The notes: generated by a model not told the origin, from the sequence alone. Shown: positions 1 to 5,337, numbered from the stretch's first letter. The stretch: 5,337 nt of DNA from Spirochaetales bacterium (GCA_013043995.1 JABEVL010000236.1:1-5337); one strand, 5' to 3'. Program-made: numbers and translations.

Positions 1-111
1 ACCCTCTCGCAACGCGGCACCGCCCGCCCCCTCGTCAATGTTTGTCTTTAGTGATCCCGCGACCACAAGGTTATCCACCTCAAGCCGTCCCAGGATTGGA
101 TCGAGCTTCAC

Positions 112-315
112 GTGGAACGCATCCTCGTTCCCCACCAGGAATTTCTTTATGTCTGGAAAAAAGACGGACACCCCTGGATGACCGAGAACCGCAGGCTCTG
201 GGGCGAATCTTCCCAGCAACGGTGCTGGCTCGGGGGCGGTCGGGAGTGGAATCTTGAAATCCAAACCGCCGAGGGCCGAGTCCTGGCGAGTCTGGACTTC
301 AAGAGAACGTCCTAA
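112..315 (+). CDS. possible coding frame, unidentified, 5' end unclear
   Basis: Frame from GTG 112 to TAA 315, 67 residues. Coding-like sequence (VIHLKPSQDWIELHVERILV) continues upstream to the TAG TGA stops at 49-54 without a start codon. By eye the third positions are GC-rich and the second positions GC-poor, as in a real gene at this base composition, and the C-terminal part (GREWNLEIQTAEGRVLASLDF) reads like a folded beta-rich protein. I recognise no family. A minus-strand frame is also open from 324 to the left edge but lacks a credible start and is proline-rich, so I take it as the shadow. An ATG at 38 in another frame would join this one through a single -1 shift near 52-60, so a frameshift or sequencing error is possible. 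It ends nine bases from the stop of the convergent 36-residue gene. Confidence 0.35.
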   Translation: MERILVPHQEFLYVWKKDGHPWMTENRRLWGESSQQRCWLGGGREWNLEIQTAEGRVLASLDFKRTS

Positions 316-324
316 ACGAAGAGG

Positions 325-435
325 CTATTCGGCAGGCCGAGCGGCTTTTTTGGCCAATTTTTCCTTTCGCTTCTCTTCGAGCGATTTCTGGGCCGGCTTT
401 TTGGTCTCTTTTTTCTGCTTAGATTTCTCACCCAT
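325..435 (-). CDS. small Lys-rich basic protein, 36 residues, function unknown
   Basis: ATG to TAG, 36 residues beginning MGEKSKQKKETKKP and continuing with KSLEEKRKEKLAKK (18-31). Lys, Arg and Glu dominate; there is no Cys, no aromatic residue and no hydrophobic segment, so a soluble, probably nucleic-acid- or ribosome-associated or disordered peptide is the most I can infer. Translation signals are strong: AGGAGG at 445-450, nine bases before the ATG. An in-frame ATG at 444 abuts the Shine-Dalgarno and is less likely. Short Lys-rich proteins with a SLKEKR-like stretch occur in bacterial annotations as I remember them, but I cannot name a family. It lies 141 bases downstream of the thi operon on the same strand, with a possible promoter of its own in between. 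Confidence 0.6.
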   Translation of the reverse strand: MGEKSKQKKETKKPAQKSLEEKRKEKLAKKAARPAE

Positions 436-444
436 GGTGGTCAT

Positions 445-450
445 CCTCCT
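445..450 (-). promoter_or_regulatory. Shine-Dalgarno of the 36-residue gene
   Basis: AGGAGG on the minus strand within AAAGGAGGATG, nine bases before the ATG at 435. It is the strongest argument that the short Lys-rich frame is translated. The four-codon frame ATG AAA GGA GGA TGA runs over it; I attach no function to that. Confidence 0.7.
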
Positions 451-462
451 TTCATAAAGACA

Positions 463-468
463 GTATAA
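463..468 (-). promoter_or_regulatory. possible -10 element (TATACT)
   Basis: TATACT on the minus strand, 27 bases before the 36-residue gene's ATG, would put a transcript start just ahead of its Shine-Dalgarno. No convincing -35 is seen at 15-18 bases spacing (GGCAAA is the best). The opposite strand reads a perfect TATAAT at 465-470, also without a good -35 and with no gene to serve. The imperfect palindrome ACCCGATAGGGAT lies immediately upstream. Confidence 0.3.
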
Positions 469-538
469 TCCCTATCGGGTTACTTTGCCGCTGAGTCACC
501 CCGACCTTCGTGGTACTGCGTGATGGGAACTGAAAGAG

Positions 539-554
539 GACCTCAGGATGAGTC
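539..554 (-). terminator. weak hairpin after the thi operon, possible terminator
   Basis: On the minus strand GACTCATCCTGAGGTC can fold as a six-pair stem with one bulged G and a TCC triloop, followed by CTCTTTC rather than a clean T-run. It begins 22 bases past the stop of the ThiE-ThiF-rhodanese gene. Position fits the operon end, but the stem is short and the tail poor, so read-through into the 36-residue gene is equally possible. Confidence 0.25.
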
Positions 555-576
555 TGGCTGTGCGACGTTGCTTCTT

Positions 577-2649
577 TCATCCCCGCCAGTTCGTGATTCC
601 TCCCTTGAGGCTCCAAGCTTGAACTCCCCTCTCACCCAAAATTTTGACGGCAAGCTGGCTTCGTTGGCCCACGGCACAGTAAACGACGTAGGGTTTGTCG
701 TGCGGCAAGGAATCAACTTCGGCCTCCAGCCTTGCCAACGGAAGGTGATGGCCCCCGATATGGAACTGTGCCCTTTCTCCGTCGGTTCGAACGTCCAAGA
801 GCTCGATGAGTCCGGACTCCAACCAACTCCTCGTCTGAGCGACCGACACCTCTAAGTCCGCCTGGCACGGGGCTTCCTGGTAGGAAAAAGGCTGAAGGAT
901 GGCAGAAGAACACACCGGGCAGCGGGGATCTCGCGGAAGATGGAAGCTCTTTTGATCCCAGGTAAGCACGTCGAGCACAAGCAGCCGGCTCGCGAGGCTT
1001 TCGCCGATGCCCAGCAAAAGTTTCACCACCTCGGCGGCTTGAATCGTCCCCATCACTCCCGTAAGGACACCCAAGATTCCCCGGTCGCGGCAGGTTCCCA
1101 GGCTCGATTCCCCCTGATTGGCGGGATACAGGCAATTGTAACAGCCTCCCTCCGGAACAAAGACGGCACACTGTCCTTGAAAATCCCGCACACTCGCGCT
1201 GACCAGGGGGAGCCCCAGAGCCCGGCAAGTATGGTTGACCAGGTAGCGTGTCGCAAAATTATCGCTGCCGTCGGCGACCAGGTCGAAGCCCCTGAAGATC
1301 TCCTGGGCGTTTTCGGGAACAAGCCGATCCGTCAGGTCAAGAACTCTCACGTGGGGGTTGATCGCTTCAAGACGGGTCCGGGCCACAGAGGCCTTGGCCT
1401 GGTTCACGTCGGCGTGAGTGTAAAGGACCTGGCGTTGGAGGTTAGCAACCTCGACCCGGTCATCGTCGCGGACTCCCAGGGTTCCCACACCTGCTGCGGC
1501 CAAATAAAGCAAGAGCGGACTTCCCAGTCCACCGGCGCCGATGCACAGAACCCGGGCATTTTTAAGTTTTTTCTGACCTTCCGTACCGACGCTGGGCAGG
1601 AGCAAATGAGACCGGTAGCGATCGACTTCGCTTGCGCTGAGCGCCTCTTCCCGCAGACGGAAAAACCCGGTTTTGCGGTACGCCGCGACCCCCTCCACAA
1701 ACTCTCGCGCCGCCAGAACGGGGTCAGGCGCTTGGGTCACGGCAGAAACCACGGCCACTCCTTCAACCCCAGTCGCAAGAACCTGCCCAAGGTCGGCCAG
1801 GGTGATCCCCCCGATCGCTACCAACGGAGTACCGTCGAGAAGCGACTTCCAGCGGCCAAGAGCCCCGAGACCTTGGGGAGCAAAAGGCATCGCTTTCAGA
1901 GTGGTCGGGAAAATAGGGCCGCAGGCCAGGTAGCTGGGTTGGATCCCGACGGCCCGGGCCACCTCAAAAAGACAGTGGGTGCTTACCCCCAACCGGACTC
2001 CGGCCGAAGCGATGGCGGCCAGGTCGGCGCTTTCCAGGTCTTCTTGCCCAAGGTGAACTCCCCAGGCGCCAAGTTCAACCGCAACTTTCCAGTAATCGTT
2101 AATCCATAGGCGAAGACCCAACGAACGGGCGGTGGCGACGCCCCTGGCCAGCTCTTGTGCAAGCGCGGGGCCCGAAAGGTCCTTGATCCGCAGCTGAAAT
2201 GTTTTGACCCCCGACAAAGCCAGGCGCTCCAGCCAGTCGGCACGGTCAACGATGGCGTAAAAACCCAGCTCCCCGGCTTCAAGGGGCAAAAAGCGCACCG
2301 AAGGTTCGGGCCTTTCGTGGGGAGAACTCACCCAAGCGAGTTCCCGTTTGCTGAAAGGCCAGGCTTCACCGGGCGCGATCGTCTTGCGCGACGACACCGC
2401 CAGGATCACCGCGTCACGAGGGCTCCAGCCTAACGCCCCAAGCTCTCTCACGCGCCTTGCCACCTCGCGGGCCTCGGGCCAAGCTACCCGCCGGTTGAGC
2501 CAGAGTTTTTTTCCGTTCAAGGTCCAGAGTGCCCGATACAACGGGACGGGCCCGGGAGCCTGAGCCTCGGCGAGCAAAAACAACCCGTCTGTCACAAGGC
2601 TTTCGGATGCTTCAGCCCAAGCTTTTGTCGAGCCCGAAAAAACCTTCAA
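577..2649 (-). CDS. ThiE-ThiF-rhodanese fusion protein with N-terminal extension
   Basis: 690 residues when started at TTG 2649, in four parts. (1) Residues 1-127: no complete known domain recognised, possibly a degenerate C-terminal piece of ThiD. (2) About 128-326: thiamine-phosphate synthase of E. coli ThiE type, with QLRIKD (152-157), INDYW (183-187), GVHLGQEDL (197-205), GVSTH (221-225), GPIFPTTLKAMPFAPQGL (244-261), AIGGI (278-282) and GVAVVSAV (297-304); it joins HMP-PP and thiazole phosphate. (3) About 337-590: ThiF/MoeB adenylyltransferase, with GAGGLGSP (371-378), NLQRQ (403-407), K419, DGSDN (460-464), zinc pairs C503/C506 and C577/C580, and likely catalytic C520. (4) About 600-690: rhodanese, with LLDVRTD and active-site C658 in VVYCAVGQRS. 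It should adenylate ThiS and pass on persulfide sulfur. The TTG at 2649 is preferred over TTG 2667 because GGGAGG (2656-2661) sits six bases upstream and it gives a TTGA overlap with thiG. All expected catalytic motifs of domains 2-4 look intact. MoeB-rhodanese fusions of MoeZ type are known; fusion to ThiE is the unusual part. Confidence 0.92.
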   Translation of the reverse strand: MKVFSGSTKAWAEASESLVTDGLFLLAEAQAPGPVPLYRALWTLNGKKLWLNRRVAWPEAREVARRVRELGALGWSPRDAVILAVSSRKTIAPGEAWPFSKRELAWVSSPHERPEPSVRFLPLEAGELGFYAIVDRADWLERLALSGVKTFQLRIKDLSGPALAQELARGVATARSLGLRLWINDYWKVAVELGAWGVHLGQEDLESADLAAIASAGVRLGVSTHCLFEVARAVGIQPSYLACGPIFPTTLKAMPFAPQGLGALGRWKSLLDGTPLVAIGGITLADLGQVLATGVEGVAVVSAVTQAPDPVLAAREFVEGVAAYRKTGFFRLREEALSASEVDRYRSHLLLPSVGTEGQKKLKNARVLCIGAGGLGSPLLLYLAAAGVGTLGVRDDDRVEVANLQRQVLYTHADVNQAKASVARTRLEAINPHVRVLDLTDRLVPENAQEIFRGFDLVADGSDNFATRYLVNHTCRALGLPLVSASVRDFQGQCAVFVPEGGCYNCLYPANQGESSLGTCRDRGILGVLTGVMGTIQAAEVVKLLLGIGESLASRLLVLDVLTWDQKSFHLPRDPRCPVCSSAILQPFSYQEAPCQADLEVSVAQTRSWLESGLIELLDVRTDGERAQFHIGGHHLPLARLEAEVDSLPHDKPYVVYCAVGQRSQLAVKILGERGVQAWSLKGGITNWRG

Positions 2650-3434
2650 CTTCCTCCTCCCGCCCAAAAAGGGGTCTCGAGAAGGGGAGTGCTGGGTTGG
2701 GCCATGTTTTTGGGCTCCATCGGACCCGCAAGAAAGGCCCGACGTCCCGCGTCGACTCCCTGGGCAAAGGCTCGGGCCATACCGACGGGGTCGTGCGCCA
2801 AGGCCAAGGCGCTGTTGATCAGCACGCCGTCAAAACCCAGTTCGAGAGCCTCAACGGCGTGCGAAGGTTTGCCGATTCCAGCGTCAATAATCAAGGGAAG
2901 CTCGGGAATTCTTGTTCGCAGGGTCTTTAAGGAAAAAACGTTCAAAAGCCCCTGCCCCGAGCCGATGGGAGCGCACCACGGCATTAAAACAGGGCAACCC
3001 AAGTCACGGAGTTTTTGGCAAAGGATCAGGTCTTCGGTGCAGTAAGGAAAAACCGTAAAGCCCCGCTTGACCAGTTCCTCTGCCGCCTTGACGAGCTCGA
3101 AGGGATGGGGCTGGAGTGTGTAATCGTCGCCGATCACTTCGAGCTTGATCCACGACGTTTCAAAAATTTCCCGCGACATTTCGGCCACGTTGACGGCATC
3201 GTTGGCCAACCGGCACCCCGCCGTGTTGGGTAAGACATGACAGTCCAAGTCTTTGATGAGGTCCCAAAAGAACTGTCCTCCCTGGCTGGCCGGTGCCTGA
3301 CGTTTCAGCGAAACCGTGACCACCTGGGCTCCCGAAGCCCGAATCGCCTCCTGCATGATGGCTGGTGAAGGATACAGGGCCGAACCGACAAAAAGCCGGC
3401 TTGTCAACGTTACGTCTCCGATCTTTAAGTCCAT
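2646..3434 (-). CDS. thiG: thiazole synthase ThiG
   Basis: 262 residues, close to the family norm of about 256. This TIM-barrel enzyme condenses DXP, dehydroglycine from ThiO and ThiS-thiocarboxylate sulfur into thiazole carboxylate phosphate. Visible motifs are LFVGSALYPS (14-23), LPNTAGC (68-74), WIKLEVIGDD (95-104) with K97 as the expected Schiff-base lysine, VFPYCTEDL (128-136), APIGSGQG (155-162) and DAGIGKPS (184-191). GSALYPS replaces the GTGKY common in Bacillus and E. coli and resembles the proteobacterial GTARYPS form as I recall it. MPWCAPIGSG has Cys154 where I expect Gly. The ATG at 3434 is chosen over an upstream in-frame ATG at 3461 because the conserved N-terminus begins MDLKIGDV and GGGAGG (3440-3445) lies five bases before it; the longer form would overlap thiS. 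Its TGA overlaps the preferred TTG start of the next gene. Confidence 0.95.
   Translation of the reverse strand: MDLKIGDVTLTSRLFVGSALYPSPAIMQEAIRASGAQVVTVSLKRQAPASQGGQFFWDLIKDLDCHVLPNTAGCRLANDAVNVAEMSREIFETSWIKLEVIGDDYTLQPHPFELVKAAEELVKRGFTVFPYCTEDLILCQKLRDLGCPVLMPWCAPIGSGQGLLNVFSLKTLRTRIPELPLIIDAGIGKPSHAVEALELGFDGVLINSALALAHDPVGMARAFAQGVDAGRRAFLAGPMEPKNMAQPSTPLLETPFWAGGGS
2653..2661 (-). promoter_or_regulatory. Shine-Dalgarno for the ThiE-ThiF-rhodanese gene
   Basis: GGGAGGAGG lies inside the last thiG codons (Gly-Gly-Gly), with GGGAGG six bases before TTG 2649. The alternative TTG at 2667 has no comparable site, so this supports the shorter start and the TTGA overlap with the thiG stop. 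Confidence 0.65.
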
Positions 3435-3435
3435 G

Positions 3436-3636
3436 TCAACCTCCCTGCATGGGGACCACAAGGTCCAACTGGTCGCCGTCGTTCAAACGGACCGTCGCAT
3501 ACTGTGAACGGGGAACAAACTCTTTGTTCAACGCCACCGCAAAGGGCCCCCCGGTTTGTCCAAAACTTTCTAGGACTTCCTGAAGTGTCGGATTCGCGTC
3601 AAAAAATTGGCTTTTTCCATTGAGCGTCAGTTTCAT
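3436..3636 (-). CDS. thiS: sulfur carrier protein ThiS
   Basis: 66 residues, the normal length for this ubiquitin-fold sulfur carrier. It begins MKLTLNG, carries LQEVLESF (18-25), and ends in the diagnostic Gly-Gly (65-66). The C-terminal Gly is adenylated by ThiF and converted to a thiocarboxylate that donates sulfur to ThiG. The ATG at 3636 overlaps the thiO stop (ATGA), with GGAAGG at 3643-3648 six bases upstream. The last two codons, GGA GGT, are also the Shine-Dalgarno of thiG, whose ATG lies one base past the stop. Its likely partners, the ThiF and rhodanese domains, are two genes downstream. Confidence 0.93.
   Translation of the reverse strand: MKLTLNGKSQFFDANPTLQEVLESFGQTGGPFAVALNKEFVPRSQYATVRLNDGDQLDLVVPMQGG
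3440..3445 (-). promoter_or_regulatory. thiG Shine-Dalgarno formed by the ThiS Gly-Gly codons
   Basis: GGGAGG on the minus strand, five bases before the thiG ATG at 3434. It consists of the last base of CAG plus GGA and most of GGT, the codons for the ThiS C-terminal diglycine. It decides the thiG start over the in-frame ATG at 3461. Confidence 0.75.
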
Positions 3637-4700
3637 TTCAAACCTTCCGAGTTCAATAATTCAGGGTCGCGCACGGGCGAGCCCGACAACCAGTCCAGGA
3701 CGTTTTCGACAACCGTGGGAGCCAAGAGGTAGCCGTGGCGGTAAAGGCCGTTGATACGCACTAAACCCTCTTTCGCCGCGATACGCGGAAGATTGTCTGG
3801 AAAAGCGGGCCGGCAATGGACGTAGGAACCCAAAATGCGGGCTTCGGCAAAACCGGGATGGACGCTGTACGCCGCCGACAGCAATTCCAGGGTCGTGCGC
3901 ACCGAAATAGGGCTCAGGTCCTGGCTTTCGATTTGGCTGGCCCCCAGGACAAACACGTGGTCAGGACGCGGAACGATGTAAATGCGGAACCGCGGATGGA
4001 TCAGCCTTACGGGCCGCGAAAAGTTCACCTCGTGTGCCTGCACGTGAATCAGTTCGCCGCGCACGCCCCGCAGCTGCGGCCAATCCGTCTGGGCCCCCAG
4101 CCCACGGCAGTCAAAGACCTGGTCGTACGGCAGGGTCTGTCCGGCGGCATGAATCTTCCCCGGTTCGAGGCTATCGACCCTCACCCCGACGTTCCATTCG
4201 GCCCCCAGGGTCTCAAGGTGTTTTGCCAGGGCCTGCATAACCTGACGGTTATCCAAGTGCCCCTCGTGGGGAAGAAACAACGCTTCTCTCGGCCAATGCG
4301 CTAAGCCAGGCTCAAGCTCTGCCAGCCGGGCCGGGCTAGCACGCTGAACGAGGTGCCCCGCGTTGAGCTTGTAGTCAAAGCGTTGCTGAATCCTCACCAA
4401 CTCGTCGGCATCTTGGGCGTGGGCGATCAAAAGACTACCGAGCGTTTTGTAATACACGTCCCCCAATTCGGCCACAAGAGACGCCCAAAGTTCCATCGAC
4501 CTCAGCCCCATTTCAAAAACCTTGACCTCTGCGGTCTCGATTTCAGAAAGGGGCGAGAGCATCCCCGCCGCCACAAAGCTGCACGACGAAGGGCTTCCCC
4601 AAGGTTCTGAATCCCACAGGGTGACCTTCCACCCCGCCTGAACGAGCCTCAAAGCCAAAAGGCGCCCTAAAATTCCCGCTCCCACGATACCAGCTTTCAC
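3633..4700 (-). CDS. thiO: glycine oxidase ThiO (FAD-dependent)
   Basis: 355 residues, the usual size for this D-amino-acid-oxidase-fold family. ThiO oxidises glycine to dehydroglycine (iminoacetate) with FAD and O2, supplying the C-N unit that ThiG builds into thiazole; it replaces the radical-SAM ThiH. The N-terminus is a Rossmann strand with GAGILG (residues 7-12) and an acidic residue D30 ending the second strand, as expected for FAD binding. The C-terminal half has RPAFPDNLPRI (297-307) and GLYRHGYLLAP (318-328), which match the ThiO/DAO motif around the substrate-binding Arg and the FAD-contacting loop. No signal peptide or membrane segment is seen, so it is cytosolic. The start is GTG at 4700, with GGAGG at 4708-4712 seven bases upstream. 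It overlaps the dxs stop (GTGA) and its own TGA overlaps the thiS ATG (ATGA), so translation is probably coupled on both sides. Confidence 0.93.
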   Translation of the reverse strand: MKAGIVGAGILGRLLALRLVQAGWKVTLWDSEPWGSPSSCSFVAAGMLSPLSEIETAEVKVFEMGLRSMELWASLVAELGDVYYKTLGSLLIAHAQDADELVRIQQRFDYKLNAGHLVQRASPARLAELEPGLAHWPREALFLPHEGHLDNRQVMQALAKHLETLGAEWNVGVRVDSLEPGKIHAAGQTLPYDQVFDCRGLGAQTDWPQLRGVRGELIHVQAHEVNFSRPVRLIHPRFRIYIVPRPDHVFVLGASQIESQDLSPISVRTTLELLSAAYSVHPGFAEARILGSYVHCRPAFPDNLPRIAAKEGLVRINGLYRHGYLLAPTVVENVLDWLSGSPVRDPELLNSEGLK

Positions 4701-5242
4701 AACGCGGCCTCCATCCTTGAAAAAATTTCCTCAACAGTCCGCTGTATTCCTAAAGCATCTAAACCCCATTCCGCTAAAAGCGCCTCCCGTTCCCCAACCG
4801 GGGGAAACTCGGGTCTTAGGCCTTTCAAAACCAAAATTTTATCCAGCGGGATCGGGTTCAACGCGGCCAGAATCGCCTCACCTCCGCCGCCGCGAACAAG
4901 GTTTTCTTCGAGCGTGACCAAGACGCGGTGTTCCCCCAAAAGTTCTTTCAAAAGACCAAGATCCAAGGGTTGAACGAACCTCATGCTCACGACAGTGGCA
5001 TCGAGCACCTCGCCAGCTTCCAGAGCCGATGCGACCAAGGCCCCCCAGGCGAGCAGAGCGACCGTTTGGCCTCTTCTTAAAACCGAGGCTTTGCCAAGCT
5101 CCACCCGTGCCTGGTTGTCGGGCAAAACGGCAGAACAGGGAGCCTTTGGATAACGCACAACGCTGGGTCCAGAGAGCGAAAGGCCCAGATCGAACATCCC
5201 CGTCAGTTCGCCTGCATCGGCGGGAACCATCACCGTCAAACC
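4697..5242 (-). CDS. dxs: 1-deoxy-D-xylulose-5-phosphate synthase, C-terminal fragment
   Basis: The family makes deoxyxylulose 5-phosphate (DXP) from pyruvate and glyceraldehyde 3-phosphate with TPP in the cytoplasm; DXP feeds isoprenoids, pyridoxal and the thiamine thiazole. About 181 C-terminal residues remain of a protein usually near 620-640. Visible Dxs signatures, numbered from the Gly at 5242, are GLTVMVPAD (1-9), GPSVVRYPK (25-33), MRFVQPLD (87-94), LVTLEENLVRGGGG (108-121) and EWGLDALGI (158-166). These cover the end of the pyrimidine-binding domain and the C-terminal transketolase-like domain; the TPP-binding N-terminal half is absent. The frame stays open to an ATG at 5326, but everything beyond 5243 is an inverted copy of this same gene, so I cut the call there and treat the gene as 5'-truncated. 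Its TGA stop overlaps the thiO GTG start in GTGA. Its place in a thiamine operon suggests dedicated DXP supply for ThiG. The TLEEN and GLDALGI motifs favour Dxs over transketolase or pyruvate dehydrogenase E1 beta. Confidence 0.88.
   Translation of the reverse strand, partial: GLTVMVPADAGELTGMFDLGLSLSGPSVVRYPKAPCSAVLPDNQARVELGKASVLRRGQTVALLAWGALVASALEAGEVLDATVVSMRFVQPLDLGLLKELLGEHRVLVTLEENLVRGGGGEAILAALNPIPLDKILVLKGLRPEFPPVGEREALLAEWGLDALGIQRTVEEIFSRMEAAL
5018..5111 (+). repeat. inverted repeat, native arm (inside dxs)
   Basis: This 94-base stretch is the exact reverse complement of 5244-5337, with 132 bases between the arms. It lies in continuous dxs coding sequence (minus strand, the ARVELGKASVLRRGQ to LVASALE region), so this arm is the native one. 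Confidence 0.97.
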
Positions 5243-5243
5243 T

Positions 5244-5337
5244 GGCACGGGTGGAGCTTGGCAAAGCCTCGGTTTTAAGAAGAGGCCAAACGGTCGCTCT
5301 GCTCGCCTGGGGGGCCTTGGTCGCATCGGCTCTGGAA
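5244..5337 (-). repeat. inverted repeat, displaced arm at window end (probable chimera)
   Basis: A perfect inverted copy of 5018-5111 running to the last base. Read on the plus strand it encodes the same Dxs peptide (ARVELGKASVLRRGQ onward), and it replaces the dxs sequence that should precede GLTVMVPAD. Identity drops at 5243, with a short CC-GG patch around the junction. An exact foldback ending at the sequence edge is typical of amplification or assembly chimeras rather than genome structure. Confidence 0.97.

Noticed and set aside
1..50. A second inverted foldback at the left edge matching the right-end artefact
   Set aside because: I searched by eye for its reverse complement and found only a nine-base chance match (caacgcggc, near 4699); no supporting repeat.
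336..351. GCCGAGCGGC followed by six T on the plus strand as a terminator for the left-edge frame
   Set aside because: The stem is only three or four pairs with almost no loop, and the T-run is explained by two AAA lysine codons of the minus-strand small gene.
436..576. TPP riboswitch or structured leader in the intergenic stretch
   Set aside because: It is downstream of the operon, not upstream, and I find no THI-box core on either strand; only the weak hairpin and possible -10 are listed.
940..2109. 389-residue plus-strand open frame
   Set aside because: It is antisense to the ThiE-ThiF-rhodanese gene, whose minus-strand translation carries unmistakable domain motifs; the plus frame has no recognisable motif. 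The same applies to the 520-855 and 3816-4304 plus frames.
3435..3461. Longer ThiG start at ATG 3461
   Set aside because: It would overlap the end of thiS, adds residues not found in the family, and ignores the Shine-Dalgarno directly before ATG 3434.
4697..5242. Transketolase or pyruvate dehydrogenase E1 beta instead of Dxs
   Set aside because: MRFVQPLD, TLEEN and the C-terminal GLDALGI match Dxs, and the thiamine operon context fits DXP supply.
5243..5326. N-terminal 28 residues and ATG start for the dxs fragment at 5326
   Set aside because: These bases are the inverted copy of downstream dxs, so the peptide is antisense to the gene itself.

Overview
The window is bacterial and moderately GC-rich by eye. 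Almost all of it is one tightly packed minus-strand thiamine operon, read from right to left: the 3' end of dxs (cut by the contig edge), thiO, thiS, thiG, and a long fusion gene with ThiE, ThiF/MoeB and rhodanese domains. The thiO-thiS-thiG-thiE order and the ThiG and ThiE sequence types resemble the thi operons of proteobacteria as I recall them (thiCOGE of Rhizobium, similar clusters in Burkholderia). I cannot place the organism more precisely.

The genes make the thiazole half of thiamine and join it to the pyrimidine half. Dxs makes deoxyxylulose 5-phosphate, ThiO oxidises glycine to the imine, and the ThiF and rhodanese domains charge the ThiS C-terminus with sulfur. ThiG condenses these into thiazole phosphate, and the ThiE domain couples that with HMP-PP to give thiamine phosphate. 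Junctions are overlaps or near-overlaps: GTGA at dxs/thiO, ATGA at thiO/thiS, a 1-base gap at thiS/thiG, and TTGA at thiG/thiE when the better-supported start is used. The operon's 5' end, and any promoter or TPP riboswitch, lies beyond the right edge.

Left of the operon is a 141-base intergenic stretch. It is followed on the same strand by an overlooked 36-residue Lys-rich gene with a strong Shine-Dalgarno. A poorly supported plus-strand reading frame at the far left converges on it.

The last 94 bases (5244-5337) are a perfect inverted copy of 5018-5111, inside the dxs 3' region. This looks like a foldback chimera at the contig end, so dxs sequence is trustworthy only up to about 5243.
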